From contig OZ014412.1 of the NCBI GenBank assembly GCA_963965975.1, forward strand, positions 12,972,849-13,036,848: a stretch of 64,000 bases of DNA, written 5' to 3'. Position numbers and translations under genes: made by a program. Of this stretch, positions 36,340 to 51,929 are shown in pieces. The notes beneath the pieces were generated by a model that had not been told where the DNA came from, made no database searches, and saw only the letters and a list, made by a program, of their open reading frames with translations. Position 1 is the first letter of the stretch, and each line of letters begins with the position of its first letter. This DNA is from Xestospongia bergquistia. Its lineage: Eukaryota > Porifera > Demospongiae > Haplosclerida > Petrosiidae.

Positions 36340-37690
36340 CACAGTAACAGACACACACAAAGGGATTAAAATAAATATGAAAGGGTCTGATGTCAGCTTT
36401 AATATCAAGAGAAAGGGTCACCATTATACAGTAACAGACACACACAAAGGGATTAAAATAAATATGGAAGGTCTGACGTCAGCTTTAATATAAAGAGAAA
36501 AGGTCACCATTATACAGTAACAGACACACACAAAAGGATTAAAATAAATATGGAAGGGTCTGACATCAGGTTTAATATCAGGAGAAAGGGTCACCATTAT
36601 ACAGTAACAGACACACACAAAGGGATTAAAATAAATATGGAAGGTCTGACATCAAGTTTAATATCAAGAGAAAGGGTCACCATTATACAGTAACAGACAC
36701 ACACAAAGGGATTAAAATAAATATGGAAGGTCTGACATCAGGTTTAATATCAAGAGAAAGGGTCACCATTATACAGTAACAGACACACACAAAGGGATTA
36801 AAATAAATATGGAAGGTCTGACATCAGGTTTAATATCAAGAGAAAGGGTCACCATTATACAGTAACAGACATACACAAAGGGATTAAAATAAATATGGAA
36901 GGTCTGACATCAGGTTTAGTATCAAGAGAAAGGTCAACAATTAAAAACAGAAGGGGTTAAATTATTCAGGATTCTATGACACACACAACGGGTTAAGAAT
37001 TCAGAAATACACAACACAAAGGGAGTTAACATGGCAGACATAAGTTATTGAACATTATGACACAGTAACAGACACACACAAAGGGATTAAAATAAATATG
37101 GAAGGGTCTGACGTCAGCTTTAATATCAAAAAAAAAGGTCACCATTATACAGTAACAGACACACACAAAGGGATTAAAATAAATATGAAAGGTCTGACAT
37201 CAGGTTTAATATCAAGAGAAAGGGTCACCATTATACAGTAACAGACATACACAAAGGGATTAAAATAAATATGGAAGGTCTGACATCAGGTTTAGTATCA
37301 AGAGAAAGGTCAACAATTAAAAACAGAAGGGGTTAAATTATTCAGGATTCTATGACGCACACAACGAGTTAAGAATTCAGGATTACACAAGACAAAGGGA
37401 GTTAACATGGCAGACATAAGTTAAAGAAACATTATGACACAGTAACAGACACACACAAAGGGATTAAAATAAATATGGAAGGGTCTGACGTCAGCTTTAA
37501 TATCAAGAGAAAAGGTCACCATTATACAGTAACAGACACACACAAAGGGATTAAAATAAATATGGAAGGGTCTGACATCAGGTTTAATATCAAGAGAAAG
37601 GGTCACCATTATACAGTAACAGACACACACAAAGGGATTAAAATAAATATTGAAGGTCTGACATCAGGTTTAGTATCAAGAGAAAGTGTT
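36340..37690. repeat. 86/87-bp minisatellite, unit 3 (about 13 monomers)
   Basis: Seven contiguous monomers (36,341-36,925), three (37,066-37,300) and three (37,440-37,690), separated by two copies of the TTCAGGATT-type insertion. The first stretch has lost the strict A/B alternation seen in unit 1. Confidence 0.93.
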
Positions 37691-40600
37691 ACCGTTATAC
37701 ATCAATAACACCTAGAAGGTTATACAGGGAGAGTTTCTATATAGATACACAAAAGACAAAGATGAATGAGATGTGAGGTACCACAAGACAAGGAAGAGGA
37801 TACAGTATTAAAAAGTATTGACAAAATAACATACAAACAGTTCTTCCATGTCCAAATCCACCTATTAATACCCTAGACTCATCAACCACCTATAATCACA
37901 TTATGACGTCCATATACACAACACACAAACTGATCCCTGACCATACTCAACACACAAAGACTGTCAAACTCAAGAACCAAGATAAAGACCCACAACCAGC
38001 AATGTTGAATATTTTTCCAGACCCATGAACGATTATTGATGTCCACACAGTGTTAGTAGTAGATAAACCAATTAAAGGAGACCAAAACAGTTTATAATTG
38101 TACTATATATAGTGTAACTAACAACCATTATCTCCATCACCATCTCAATCATCACAATCACCATCACCACCATCTCCATCACCATCTCAATCATCGTCTC
38201 CATCGTCGTCTCTTTCATCATCACCACCATCTCAGTACACTCAACTTGAAAATCACTACAGAATAAAAAGTTTAACAAAAGGTATATAAAGATCAACCTT
38301 ACATAGAGTGATTGTTAGAGAACATCACTGCATCACCTCCAGTCCAGTCTAGTCACGCATAGAGTTAATCATACGCCTATATAATAGACTAAAGTCCATC
38401 TAAAAATTATTAAAATACATGTTTAGTAAAGAAATGTCCATATTATTATAACAGATAACTTACATTAGTCATCAGTTAATGTATATAATATCATCATTAC
38501 CAGTGACATTAACCTTTCTATCCTATTATAGAACATTGAGGTTCATTTAGTAGACATTGTACTATTTAATAATTCCACTTACAGTAGGTATATTAACAAT
38601 TGTTATCAGATCATCTCTTATTAATTTATTGATAGACCTACTAAATGTAACAGAATTTGTTTTGTTCCAACATTATTCTTACTACACAACACACAACCAT
38701 TAGAACATTATATCATTACACTACAGAACAAGTATAAAATGAAAAATAGCTATTACAACAGAGCACCAATAACAATTATTACTTCTAATTCTAGTGTACA
38801 ATAAACACTAACTTTCAAACCCTCCAGGCTGATACAAACCATGAATGAAAACTTAACAAAAGCACTGATGCCAATGAACAGGACACGAAAAATTCTAGAT
38901 GCCATACTGAAGTAACTTCTAGATGCCAGTAAAAAATACTGTAGTAAATTTTTAGATGCTAGTAAAAAAAACTGAAGTAAATTTTTAGATGCTAGTAATA
39001 AAGTAATTCTGATCTTTCTGGATAATAACGAAAGCTTAAAACAAATTCTTTAGTAGAAAATTGTACTACTTAAGAAGTCAACTTACAGTAGTCATAAGTT
39101 AATGTAGATTAGATCATAAATATATTAGAGTGACAAAAGGGTCAGTAGTATCGTACTTATAACATAGTATAAGTATTATGATACAGCTATCATCATTCCC
39201 AGCACTAAACTAGAACATGTTGCAACTAAAGAATAAAAACAACTAGAGAATAAAAATGGCCAGTTTGATTTTCAATCTTACATAGAGTAGTTATTAGAGA
39301 ACTTCACTACATCATCTCCAGTCTAGTCATATATAGTATATCATAGGACTATACTAGATCCAGATCATCACATGTTGATGTAGAATAATTTACTATTATA
39401 ATAGGAGAGAACAAACAGTAAAAACATTATTTAACATAAGTGTTTCTATTAACTTACTAGAAGTAGGATAATCATCTCCAATAGACCAGTCAGTAAACGG
39501 ACCAATTCTACTCTTATCCTAAAAGAAGGTATCATTTAAATTGTTGAGTTTATAACTCTCAATTAGTTGATGGTCATCTCCAATAGAAAACAGTCCTACT
39601 ATAAAATGAAAAATACTTATTATATAACAGGACAATAATAATTATTATAAATTGACAAGAGTCTGTTGTATATTAAAATTACTTAGTTGGTAGGGATAAA
39701 GAGAAGAGTTTATATTTCATAGACATCTGCTATAAAACCTAAACTTTAAACCCTCCAGGGTGATACAAACCATGAAAGAAAACTTAACAAAAGCACTGAT
39801 TCCAATGAACAGGACACGAAATATTCTAGATGCCATACTGAAGTAAATTCTAGATGCCAGTAAAAAATACTGTAGTAAATTTTTAGATGCTAGTAAAAAA
39901 AACTGAAGTAAATTTTTAGATGCTAGTAATAAAGTAATTCTGATCTTTCTGGATAATAACGAAAGCTTAAAACAAATTCTTTAGTAGAAAATTGTACTAC
40001 TTAAGAAGTCAACTTACAGTAGTCATAAGTTAATGTAGATTAGATCATAAATATATTAGAGTGACAAAAGGGTCAGTAGTATCGTACTTATAACATAGTA
40101 TAAGTATTATGATACAGCTATCATCATTCCCAGCACTCAACTAGAACATGTTGCAACTAAAGAATAAAAACAACTAGAGAATAAAAATGGCCAGTTTGAT
40201 TTTCAATCTTACATAGAGTAGTTATTAGAGAACTTCACTACATCATCTCCAGTCTAGTCATATATAGTATATCATAGGACTATACTAGATCCAGATCATC
40301 ACATGTTGATGTAGAATAAATTACTATTATAATAGGAGAGAACGAAACAGTAAAAACATTATTTAACATAAGTGTTTCTATTAACTTACTAGAAGTAGGA
40401 TAATCATCTCCAATAGACAAGTCAGTAAACAGACCAATTCTACTCTTATCCTAAAAGAAGGTATCATTTAAATTGTTGAGTTTATAACTCTCAATTAGTT
40501 GATGGTCATCTCCAGTAGAAAACAGTCCTACTATAAAATGAAAAATACTTATTATAACAGAGCAATAATAATTATTATAAATTGACAAGAGTCTGTTGTA

Positions 40601-42079
40601 TATTAAAATTACTTAGTTGGTAAGGATAAAGGGAAGAGTTTATATTTCATAGACATCTGCTGTAAAAACTAACCTTTAAACCCTCCAGGCTGATACAAAC
40701 CATGAAAGAAAACTTAACAAAAGCCCTGATGCCAATGAACAGGACACGAAAAATTCTAGATGCCATACTGAAGTAAATTTTTAGATGCCAGTAAAAAATA
40801 CTGAAGTAAAATTCTACATGCCATACTGTAGTAAATATTTAGATGCCAGTAAAAAAACTGAAGTAAATTTTTAGATGCCAGTAATAAAGCAATTCCGATC
40901 TTTCTGGATAATAACGAAAGCTTTAAACAAATTCTTTGGCTATAAACATTAACTCAAACGATAAGATGAATTGGTAGATTTAAACCTCTTTATCCGCATG
41001 GAAAACAATAGTAATACTTGACTTTTGGCATCTGGTACATCAGATCATCACTACCAGTGATCATTAAACCTGTCCATCCTATTAAATAGTTCATTCAGTA
41101 CAAAATTCTACTATTTAATAAGTCAACTTACAGTAGTCATAAGTTAATGTAGATTAGATCATAAAGAGTGACAAAAAGTATTATGATACAGCTGTAATCA
41201 TTCCCAGCACTCAACTAGAACATGTTGCAACTAGAGAACAAAAACAACTAGAGAATAAATTACTATTATGTAGAATAAAATACTATTATAATAGAAGAGA
41301 ACAAACAGTAAAAACTTTTATTTAATATATGTGTTTCTATTAACTTACTAGAAGTAGGACAATCTTCTCCAATAGACCAGTCAGTAAACAGACCTATTTT
41401 ACTCTTATCCTAAAAGAAGGTATCATTTAAATTGTTGAGTTTATAACTCTCAATTAGTTGATCATCTCCAGTAGAAAACAGTCCTACTATAAAATGAAAA
41501 ATATTTATTATAACAGAGCAATAATAATTATTATAAATTGACAAGAGTCTGTTGTATATTAAATTACTTAATAATTCTAGTGTACAACTGTCCATGTCAC
41601 TTATTAGGGATAATGAGAAGAAGAGCCTAGACTTCACAAACACCAGTTAATAAAATGTAACCCTTCCTGACCACCACGAACCTAACCTTCAAAACCAAGC
41701 CAGATACCAGTAATACAATGACGAGATGTCAGCATTAATTTACAAAAAATTATAAAGGGAGTTAAATAATTCAGGCTATACAGCACACATAAGGGATAAA
41801 TATGCAACACACTCAATGCAATTACGAAACAGAAGGGGTTAAATCATTCAGGATTATAAAGCACACATAAAGGGATAAATTATGAAATGGAGGGTTAAAT
41901 AATTCAAGATTATACGACACACACAAGGGGTTAATACACAACACACTCAATGGTCAACAATTAAAAACAGAAGGGGTTAAATTATTCAGGATTATATGAC
42001 GCACACAAGGGGTTAAATAATTCAGGATTACACAACACAAAGGGAGTTAATATGACAGACATAAGTTATAGAACATTAT

Positions 42080-42262
42080 GACACAGTAACAGACACACAC
42101 AAAGGGATTAAAATAAATATGGAAGGGTCTGACATCAGGTTTAATATCAAGAGAAAGGGTCACCATTATACAGTAACAGACACACACAAAGGGATTAAAA
42201 TAAATATGGAAGGTCTGACATCAGGTTTAGTATCAAGAGAAAGGGTCACCGTTATACATCAA
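42080..42262. repeat. 86/87-bp minisatellite, unit 4 (2 monomers)
   Basis: Two monomers starting about 42,081 and 42,168; no insertion block. Short-array state shared with units 5 and 6. Confidence 0.9.
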
Positions 42263-45200
42263 TAACACCTAGAAGGTTATACAGGGAGAGTTTATATATA
42301 GATACACAAAAGACAAAGATGAATGAGATGTGAGGTACCACAAGACAAGGAAGAGGATACAGTATTAGAAAGTATTGACAAAATAACATACAAACAGTTA
42401 TTTCATGTCCAAATCCACCTATTAATACCCCAGACTCATCAACCACCTATAATCACATTATGACGTCCATATACACAACACACAAACTGATCCCTGACCA
42501 TACTCAACACACAAAGACTGTCAAACTCAAGAACCAAGATAAAGACCCACAACCAGCAATGTTGAATATTTTTCCAGGCCCATGAACGATTATTGATGTC
42601 CACACAGTGTTAGTAGTAGATAAACCAATTAAAGGAGACCAAAACAGTTTATAATCGTACTATATATAGTGTAACTAATAACCATTATCACCATCACCAT
42701 CTCAATCAACACAATCACCATCACCACCATCTCCATCACCAGCTCAATCATCGTCTCTATCATCGTCTCATTCATCATCTCCACCATCTCAGTACACTCA
42801 ACTTGAACATCACTACAGAATGAAATGTTTAACAAAAGGTGTATAAAGATCAATCTTACATAGAGTGATTATTAGAGAACATCACTGCATCACCTCAGTC
42901 CAGTCTAGTCACGCAGAGTTAATCATACGCCTATATAATAGACTAAAGTCCATCTAAAAATTATTAAAATACATGTTTAGCAAAGAAATGTCCATATTAT
43001 TATAACAGATAACTTACATTAGTCATCAGTTAATGTATATAAGATCATCATTACCAGTGACGTTAACCTTTCTATCCTATTATAGAACATTGAGATTCAT
43101 TTAGTAGACATTGTACTATTTAATAATTCCACTTACAGTAGGTATATTAACAATTGTTATCAGATCATCTCTTATTAATTTATTGATAGACCTACTAAAT
43201 GTAACAAAATTTGTTTTGTTCTAATGTTCTTACTATACAACACACAACCATTAGAACATTATATCATTACACTACAGAACAAGTATAAAATGAAAAAGAC
43301 CTATTGCAACAGAGCACCAATAACATTTATTACTTGTAATTCCAGTGTACAATAAACACTAACTTTCAAACCCTCCAGGCTGATACAAACCATGAATGAA
43401 AACTTAACAAAAGCACTGATGCCAATGAACAGGACACGAAAAATTCTAGATGCCATACTGAAGTAAATTTTTAGATGCCAGTAAAAAATACTGAAGTAAA
43501 ATTCTACATGCCAGTAAAAATACTGTAGTACATTTTTAGATGCCAGAAAAAAAGTAATTCTGATCTTTCTGGATAATAATGAAAGCTTTAAACAAATTCT
43601 TTGGCTAAAGAGATTAACTCAAAGGACAAGATGAATTGGTAGATTTACACCTCTTTATCTGCATGGAAAACAATAGTAATACTTGACTTTTGGTATCTGG
43701 TACATCAGATCATCACTACCAGTGATCATTAAACCTGTCCATCCTATTAAATAGTTCATTCAGTAGAAAAATCTACTATTTAATAAGTCAACTTACAGTA
43801 GTCATAAGTTAATGTAGATTAGATCGTAAACCTATTAGAGTGACAAAAGTGATCGTACTTATAACATAGTATAAGTATTGTGATACAGCTATCATCATTC
43901 CCAGCACTCAACTAGAACATGTTGCAACTAGAGAATAAAACAACTAGAGAATAAAAATGGCCAGTTTGATTTTCAATCTTACATAGAGTAGTTATTACAG
44001 AACTTCACTACATCATCTCCAGTCTAGTCATATATTGTATATCATAGGACTATACTAAATCCAGATCATTACATGTTGATGTAGAATAAATTACTATTAT
44101 AATAGGAGAGAACAAACAGTAAAAACATTATTTAACATAAGTGTTTCTATTAACTTACTAGAAGTAGGATAATCATCTCCAATAGACCAGTCAGTAAACG
44201 GACCAATTCTACTCTTATCCTAAAAGAAGGTATCATTTAAATTGTTGAGTTTATAACTCTCAATTAGTTGATGGTCATCTCCAGTAGAAAACAGTCCTAC
44301 TATAAAATGAAAAATACTTATTATAACAGAGCAATAATAATTATTATAAATTGACAAGTGTCTGTTGTATATTAAAATTACTTAGTTGGTAGGGATAAAG
44401 AGAAGAGTTTATATTTCATAGACATCTGCTGTAAAACGTAACTCTCAAACCCTCCAGGCTGATACAAACCATGAAAGAAAACTTAACAAAAGCACTGATG
44501 CCAATGAACAGGACACGAAATATTCTAGATGCCATACTGAAGTAAATTCTAGATGCCAGTAAAAAATACTGTAGTAAATTTTTAGATGCTAGTAAAAAAA
44601 AACTGAAGTAAATTTTTAGATGCTAGTAATAAAGTAATTCTGATCTTTCTGGATAATAACGAAAGCTTAAAACAAATTCTTTAGTAGAAAATTGTACTAC
44701 TTAAGAAGTCAACTTACAGTAGTCATAAGTTAATGTAGATTAGATCATAAATATATTAGAGTGACAAAAGGGTCAGTAGTATCGTACTTATAACATAGTA
44801 TAAGTATTATGATACAGCTATCATCATTCCCAGCACTCAACTAGAACATGTTGCAACTAAAGAATAAAAACAACTAGAGAATAAAAATGGCCAGTTTGAT
44901 TTTCAATCTTACATAGAGTAGTTATTAGAGAACTTCACTACATCATCTCCAGTCTAGTCATATATAGTATATCATAGGACTATACTAGATCCAGATCATC
45001 ACATGTTGATGTAGAATAATTTACTATTATAATAGAAGAGAACAAATAGTAAAAACTTTTATTTAATATAAGTGTTTCTACTAACTTACTAGAAGTAGGA
45101 CAATAATCTCCATTAGACCAGTCAGTAAACAGACCAATTCTACTCTTATCCTAAAAGAAGGTATCATTTAAATTGTTGAGTTTATAACTCTCAATTAGTT

Positions 45201-45823
45201 GATCATCTCCAGTAGAAAACAGTCCTACTATAAAATGAAAAATATTTATTATAACAGAGCAATAATAATTATTATAAATTGACAAGAGTCTGTTGTATAT
45301 TAAATTACTTAATAATTCTAGTGTACAACAGTCCATGTCACTTATTAGGAATAAAGAGAAGAGCCTAGACTTCACAAACACCAGTTAATAAAATGTAACC
45401 CTTCCAGACCACCACGAACCTAACCTTCAAAACCAAGCCAGATACCAGTAATACAATGACGAGATGTCAGCATTAATTTACAAAAAATTATAAAGGGAGT
45501 TAAATAATTCAGGCTTATACAGCACACATAAGGGATAAATATGCAACACACTCAATGCAATTACGAAACAGAAGGGGTTAAATCATTCAGGATTATAAAG
45601 CACACATAAAGGGATAAATTATGAAATGGAGGGTTAAATAATTCAAGATTATACGACACACACAAGGGGTTAATACACAACACACTCAATGGTCAACAAT
45701 TAAAAACAGAAGGGGTTAAATTATTCAGGATTATATGACGCACACAAGGGGTTAAATAATTCAGGATTACACAACACAAAGGGAGTTAATATGACAGACA
45801 CAAGTTATAGAACATTATGACAC

Positions 45824-45912
45824 AGTAACAGACACACACAAAGGGATTAAAATAAATATGGAAGGGTCTGACGTCAGGTTTAATATCAAGAGAAAGGGTC
45901 ACCGTTATACAT
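45824..45912. repeat. 86/87-bp minisatellite, unit 5 (1 monomer)
   Basis: One 87-bp monomer only, in the same flanking context (ATTATGAC before, CGTTATACATCAATAACACC after). This shows the minimal state of the locus. Confidence 0.9.
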
Positions 45913-48900
45913 CAATAACACCTAGAAGGTTATACAGGGAGAGTTTCTATATAGATACACAAAAGACAAAGATGAATGAGATGTGAGGTACCACAAGACA
46001 AGGAAGAGGATACAGTATTAGAAAGTATTGACAAAATAACATACAAACAGTTATTTCATGTCCAAATCCACCTATTAATACCCTAGACTCATCAACCACC
46101 TATAATCACATTATGACGTCCATATACACAACACACAAACTGATCCCTGACCATACTCAACACACAAAGACTGTCAAACTCAAGAACCAAGATAAAGACC
46201 CACAACCAGCAATGTTGAATATTTATCCAGACCCATGAACGATTATTGATGTCCACACAGTGTTAGCAGTAGATAAACCAATTAAAGGAGACCAAAACAG
46301 TTTATAATTGTACTATATATAGTGTAACTAACAACCATTATCTCCATCACCATCTCAATCATCACAATCACCATCACCACCATCTCCATCTCCATCATCT
46401 CTATCACCATCTCAATCATTGTCTCCATCCTCGTCTCATTCATCATCTCCACCATCTCAGTACACTCAACTTGAACATCACTACAGAATAAAAAGTTTAA
46501 CAAAAGGTATATAAAGATCAATCTTACATAGAGTGATTATCAGAGAACATCACTGCATCACCTCCAGTCCAGTCTAGTCACGCATAGAGTTAATGATACG
46601 CCTATATAATAGACTAAAGTCCATCTAAAAATTATTAAAATACATGTTTAGTAAAGAAATGTCCATATTATTATAACAGATAACTTACATTAGTCATCAG
46701 TTAATGTATATAAGATCATCATTACAAGTAACATTAACCTTTCTATCCTATTATAGAACAAGTAGACATTGTACTATTTAATAATTCCACTTACAGTAGG
46801 TATATTAACAATTGTTATCAGATCATCTCTTATTAATTTATTGATAGACCTACTAAATGTAACAGAATTTGTTTTGTTCTAACATTGTTTTTACTATACA
46901 ACACACAACCATTAGAACATTATATCATTACACTACAGAACAAGTATAAAATGAAAAATAGCTATTACAACAGAGCACCAATAACAATTATTACTTCTAA
47001 TTCTAGTGTACAATAAACACTATCTTTCAAACCCTCCAGGCTGATACAAACCATGAATAAAAACTTAACAAAAGCACTGATGCCAATGAACAGGACACGA
47101 AAAATTCTAGATGCCATACTGGAGTAAGTTTTTAGGTGCCAGTAAAAAATACTGAAGTAAAATTCTACATGCCAGTAAAAATACTGTAGTAAATTTTTAG
47201 ATGCCAGCAATAAAGTAATTCTAGTAATAAAGTAATTCTGATCTTTCTGGATAATAACGAAAGCTTTAAACAAATTCATTGGCTAAAGAGATTAATTCAA
47301 AGGACAAGATGAATTGGTAGATTTACACCTCTTTATCTGCATGGAAAACAATAGTAATACTTGACTTTTGGTATCTGGTACATCAGATCATCACTACCAG
47401 TGATCATTAAACCTGTCCATCCTATTAAATAATTCATTCAGTAGAAAATTTTACTATTTAATAAGTCAACTTACAGTAGTCATAAGTTAACGTAGATTAG
47501 ATCATAAACCTATTAGAGTGACAAAAGTGATCGTACTTATAACATAGTATAAGTATTGTGATACAGCTATCATCATTCCCAGCACTCAACTAGAACATGT
47601 TGCAACTAGAGAAAAAAAGGGGCAGTTTGCTTTTCAATCTTACATAGAGTAGTTATTAGAGAACTTCACTACATCATCTTCAGTCTAGTCATATATATAG
47701 TATATCATAGGACTATACTAGATCCAGATCATCACATGTTGATGTAGAATAATTTACTATTATAATAGAAAAGAACAAATAGTAAAAACTTTTATTTAAT
47801 ATAAGTGTTTCTATTAACTTACTAAAAGTAGGACAATAATCTCCAATAGACCAGTCAGTAAACAGACCAATTCTACTCTTATCCTAAAAGAAGGTATCAT
47901 TTAAATTGTTGAGTTTATAACTCTCAATTAGTTGATGGTCATCTCCAGTAGAAAACAGTCCTACTATAAAATGAAAAATACTTATTATAACAGAGCAATA
48001 ATAATTATTATAAATTGACAAGAGTCTGCTGTATATTAAAATTACTTAGTTGGTAGGGATAAAGAGAAGAGTTTATATTTCATAGACATCTGCTGTAAAA
48101 CGTAACTCTTAAACCCTCCAGGCTGATACAAACCATGAAAGAAAACTTAACAAAAGCCCTGATGCCAATGAACAGGACACGAAAAATTCTAGATGCCATA
48201 CCGAAGTAAATTTTTAGATCCCAGTAAAAAATACTGAAGTAAAATTCTACATGCCATGCTGTAGTAAATATTTAGATGCCAGTAATAAAGCAATTCCGAT
48301 CTTTCTGGATAATAACGAAAGCTTTAAACAAATTCGTTGGCTATAAACATTAACTCAAACGATAAGATGAATTGGTAGATTTAAACCTCTTTATCCGCAT
48401 GGAAAACAATAGTAATACTTGACTTTTGGCATCTGGTACATCAGATCATCACTACCAGTGATCATTAAACCTGTCCATCCTATTAAATAGTTCATTCAGT
48501 ACAAAATTCTACTATTTAATAAGTCAACTTACAGTAGTCATAAGTTAATGTAGATTAGATCATAAAGAGTGACAAAAAGTATTATGATACAGCTGTAATC
48601 ATTCCCAGCACTCAACTAGAACATGTTGCAACTAGAGAACAAAAACAACTAGAGAATAAATTACTATTATGTAGAATAAAATACTATTATAATAGAAGAG
48701 AACAAACAGTAAAAACTTTTATGTGTTTCTATTAACTTACTAGAAGTAGGACAATCATCTCCAATAGACCAGTCAGTAAACAGACCTATTTTACTCTTAT
48801 CCTAAAAGAAGGTATCATTTAAATTGTTGAATTTATAACTCTCAATTAGTTGATCAGCTCCAGTAGAAAACAGTCCTACTATAAAATGAAAAATACTTAT

Positions 48901-49475
48901 TATAACAGAGCAATAATAATTATTATAAATTGACAAGAGTCTGTTGTATATTAAATTACTTAATAATTCTAGTGTACAACAGTCCATGTCACTTATTAGG
49001 GATAAATAGAAGAAGAGCCTAGACTTCACAAACACCAGTTAATAAAATGTAACCCTTCCAGACCACCACGAACCTAACCTTCAAAACCAAGCCAGATACC
49101 AGTAATACAATGACGAGATGTCAGCATTAATTTACAAAAAATTATAAAGGGAGTTAAATAATTCAGGCTTATACAGCACACATAAGGGATAAATATGCAA
49201 CACACTCAATGCAATTACGAAACAGAAAGAGTCAAATTATTCAGGATTATAAAGCACACATAAAGGGATAAATTATGAAATGGAGGGTTAAATAATTCAA
49301 GATTATACGACACACACAAGGGGTTAATACACAACACACTCAATGGTCAACAATTAAAAACAGAAGGGGTTAAATTATTCAGGATTATATGACGCACACA
49401 AGGGGTTAAGAATTCAGGCTTACACAACACAAAGGGAGTTTATATGGCAGACTTAAGTTATAGAACATTATGACA

Positions 49476-49645
49476 CAGTAACAGACACACACAAAGGGAT
49501 TAAAATAAATATGGAAGGTCTGGCATCAGCTTTAATATCAAGAGAAAGGGTCACCATTATACAGTAACAGACACACACAAAGGGATTAAAATAAATATGG
49601 AAGGTCTGACATCAGGTTTAATATCAAGAGAAAGTGTTACCGTTA
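49476..49645. repeat. 86/87-bp minisatellite, unit 6 (2 monomers)
   Basis: Two monomers starting about 49,476 and 49,562, followed by the common CGTTATACATCAATAACACC flank. Confidence 0.9.
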
Positions 49646-51929
49646 TACATCAATAACACCTAGAAGGTTATACAGGGAGAGTTTCTATATAGATACACAA
49701 AAGACAAAGATGAATGAGATGTGAGGTACCACAAGACAAGGAAGAGGATACAGTATTAAAAAGTATTGACAAAATAACATACAAACAGTTCTTCCATGTC
49801 CAAATCCACCTATTAATACCCTAGACTCATCAACCACCTATAATCACATTATGACGTCCATATACACAACACACAAACTGATCCCTGACCATACTCAACA
49901 CACAAAGACTGTCAACCTCAAGAACCAATAGAAAGAGCCACAACCAGCAATGTTGAATATTTTTCCAGACCCATGAACGATTATTGATGTCCACATAGTG
50001 TTAGTAGTAGATAAACCAATTAAAGGAGACCAAAACAGTTTATAATTGTACTATATATAGTGTAACTAACAACCATTATCTCCATCACCATCTCAATCAT
50101 CACAATCACCATCACCACCATCTCCATCACCATCTCAATCATCGTCTCCATAGTCGTCTCTTTCATCATCTCCACCATCTCAGTACACTCAACTTGAAAA
50201 TCACTACAGAATAAAAAGTTTAACAAAAGGTATATAAAGATCAATCTTACATAGAGTGATTATCAGAGAACATCACTGCATCACCTCAGTCCAGTCTAGT
50301 CAAGCATAGAGTTAATGATACACCTATACAATAGACTAAAGTCCATCTAAAAATTATTAAAATACATGTTTAGTAAAGAAATGTCCATATTATTATAACA
50401 GATAACTTACATTAGTCATCACTTAATGTACATAAGATCATCATTACCAGTGACATTAACCTTTCTATCCTATTATAGAACATTTGTGATTCATTTAGTA
50501 GACATTGTACTATTTAATAATTCCACTTACAGTAGGTATATTAACAATTGTTATCAGATCATCTCTTATTAGTTTATTGATAGACCTACTAAATGTAACA
50601 GAATTTGTTTTGTTCTAACATTGTTCTTACTATAAAACACACAACCATTAGAACATTATATCATTACACTACAGAACAAGTATAAAATGAAAAATAGCTA
50701 TTGCAACAGAGCATCAATAACAATTATTACTTCTAATTCTAGTGTACAATAAACATTAACTTTTAAACCCTCCAGGCTGATACAAACCATGAATAAAAAC
50801 TTAACAAAAGCACTGATGCCAATGAACAGGACATGAAAAATTCTAGATGCCATACTGAAGTAAAGTTTTAGATGTCAGTAAAAAATACTGAAGTAAAATT
50901 CTACATGCCAGTAAAAATACTGTAGTACATTTTTAGATGCCAGTAATAAAGTAATTCTAGTAATAAAGTAATTCTGATCTTTCTGGATAATAACGAAAAC
51001 TTTAAACAAATTCTTTGGCTAAAGAGATTATCTCAAAGGACAAGATGAATTGGTAGATTTACACCTCTATATCCGCATGGAAAACAAAGTAATACTTGAT
51101 TTTTGGCATCTGGTACATCAGATCATCACTACCAGTGATCATTAAACCTGTCCATCCTATTAAATAGTTCATTCAGTAGAAAATTTTACTATTTAATAAG
51201 TCAACTTACAGTAGTCATAAGTTAATGTAGATTAGATCATCATAAACCTATTAGAGTGACAAAAGTGATCGTACTTATAACATAGTATAAGTATTATGAT
51301 ACAGCTATCATCATTCCCAGCACTCAACTAGAACATGTTGCAACTAGAGAATAAAACAACTAGAGAATAAAAATGGCCAGTTTGATTTTCAATCTTACAT
51401 AGAGTAGTTATTACAGAACTTCACTACATCATCTTCAGTCTAGTCATATATTGTATATCATAGGACTATACTAGATCTAGATCATCACATATTGATGTAG
51501 AATAAATTACTATTATAATAGAAGAGAAGAAATAGTAAAAACATTTATTTAATATAAGTGTTTCTATTAACTTACTAGAAGTAGGACAATCATCTACAAT
51601 AGACCAGTTAGTAAACAGACCAATTCTACTCTATCCTAAAAGAAGGTATCATTTAAATTATTGAGTTTATAACTCTCAATTAGTTGATGGTCATCTCCAG
51701 TAGAAAACAGTCCTACTATAAAATGAAAAATACTTATTATAACAGAGCAATAATAATTATTATAAATTGACAAGAGTCTGTTGTATATTAAAATTACTTA
51801 GTTGGTAGGGATAAAGAGAAAGTTTATTTTTCATAGACATCTGCTATAAAACCTAACCTTCAAACCTGGCTTTCAACAATGCTATATGGCACACTTGTGC
51901 TTCCAATGAAAATTGCCAGCTTTTTGGTA

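Larger units (their letters stand above)
25425..51865 (-). repeat. 26-kb tandem array of six complex units
   Basis: Six long units are marked by a Met/Glu-coding cassette at 28,812, 33,143, 38,072, 42,629, 46,282 and 50,020 (spacings 4,331, 4,929, 4,557, 3,653 and 3,738 bp). Each unit carries, in the same order, an 86/87-bp minisatellite, a single-copy block ending in a GATGGTGATGGAGAT-type stretch, about 33-bp repeats around TTTTTAGATGCCAGTAAAAA, and one to three copies of a block containing TTACTAGAAGTAGGATAATC (e.g. 26,004, 30,354, 31,276, 34,686, 35,590, 41,345, 45,088, 48,738, 51,575). Neighbouring units are nearly identical over kilobases, so duplication or conversion is recent. Units differ mainly in minisatellite length and in how often the last block is doubled. 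Orientation is arbitrary; minus is given because splice-like GTAAG donors fall on that strand. No intact gene is recognised. Confidence 0.95.

Noticed and set aside
46965..47279. 104-residue minus-strand protein
   Set aside because: It is a translation of the 33-bp AGATGCCAGTAAAAA repeats plus array sequence, open in only one of six units.
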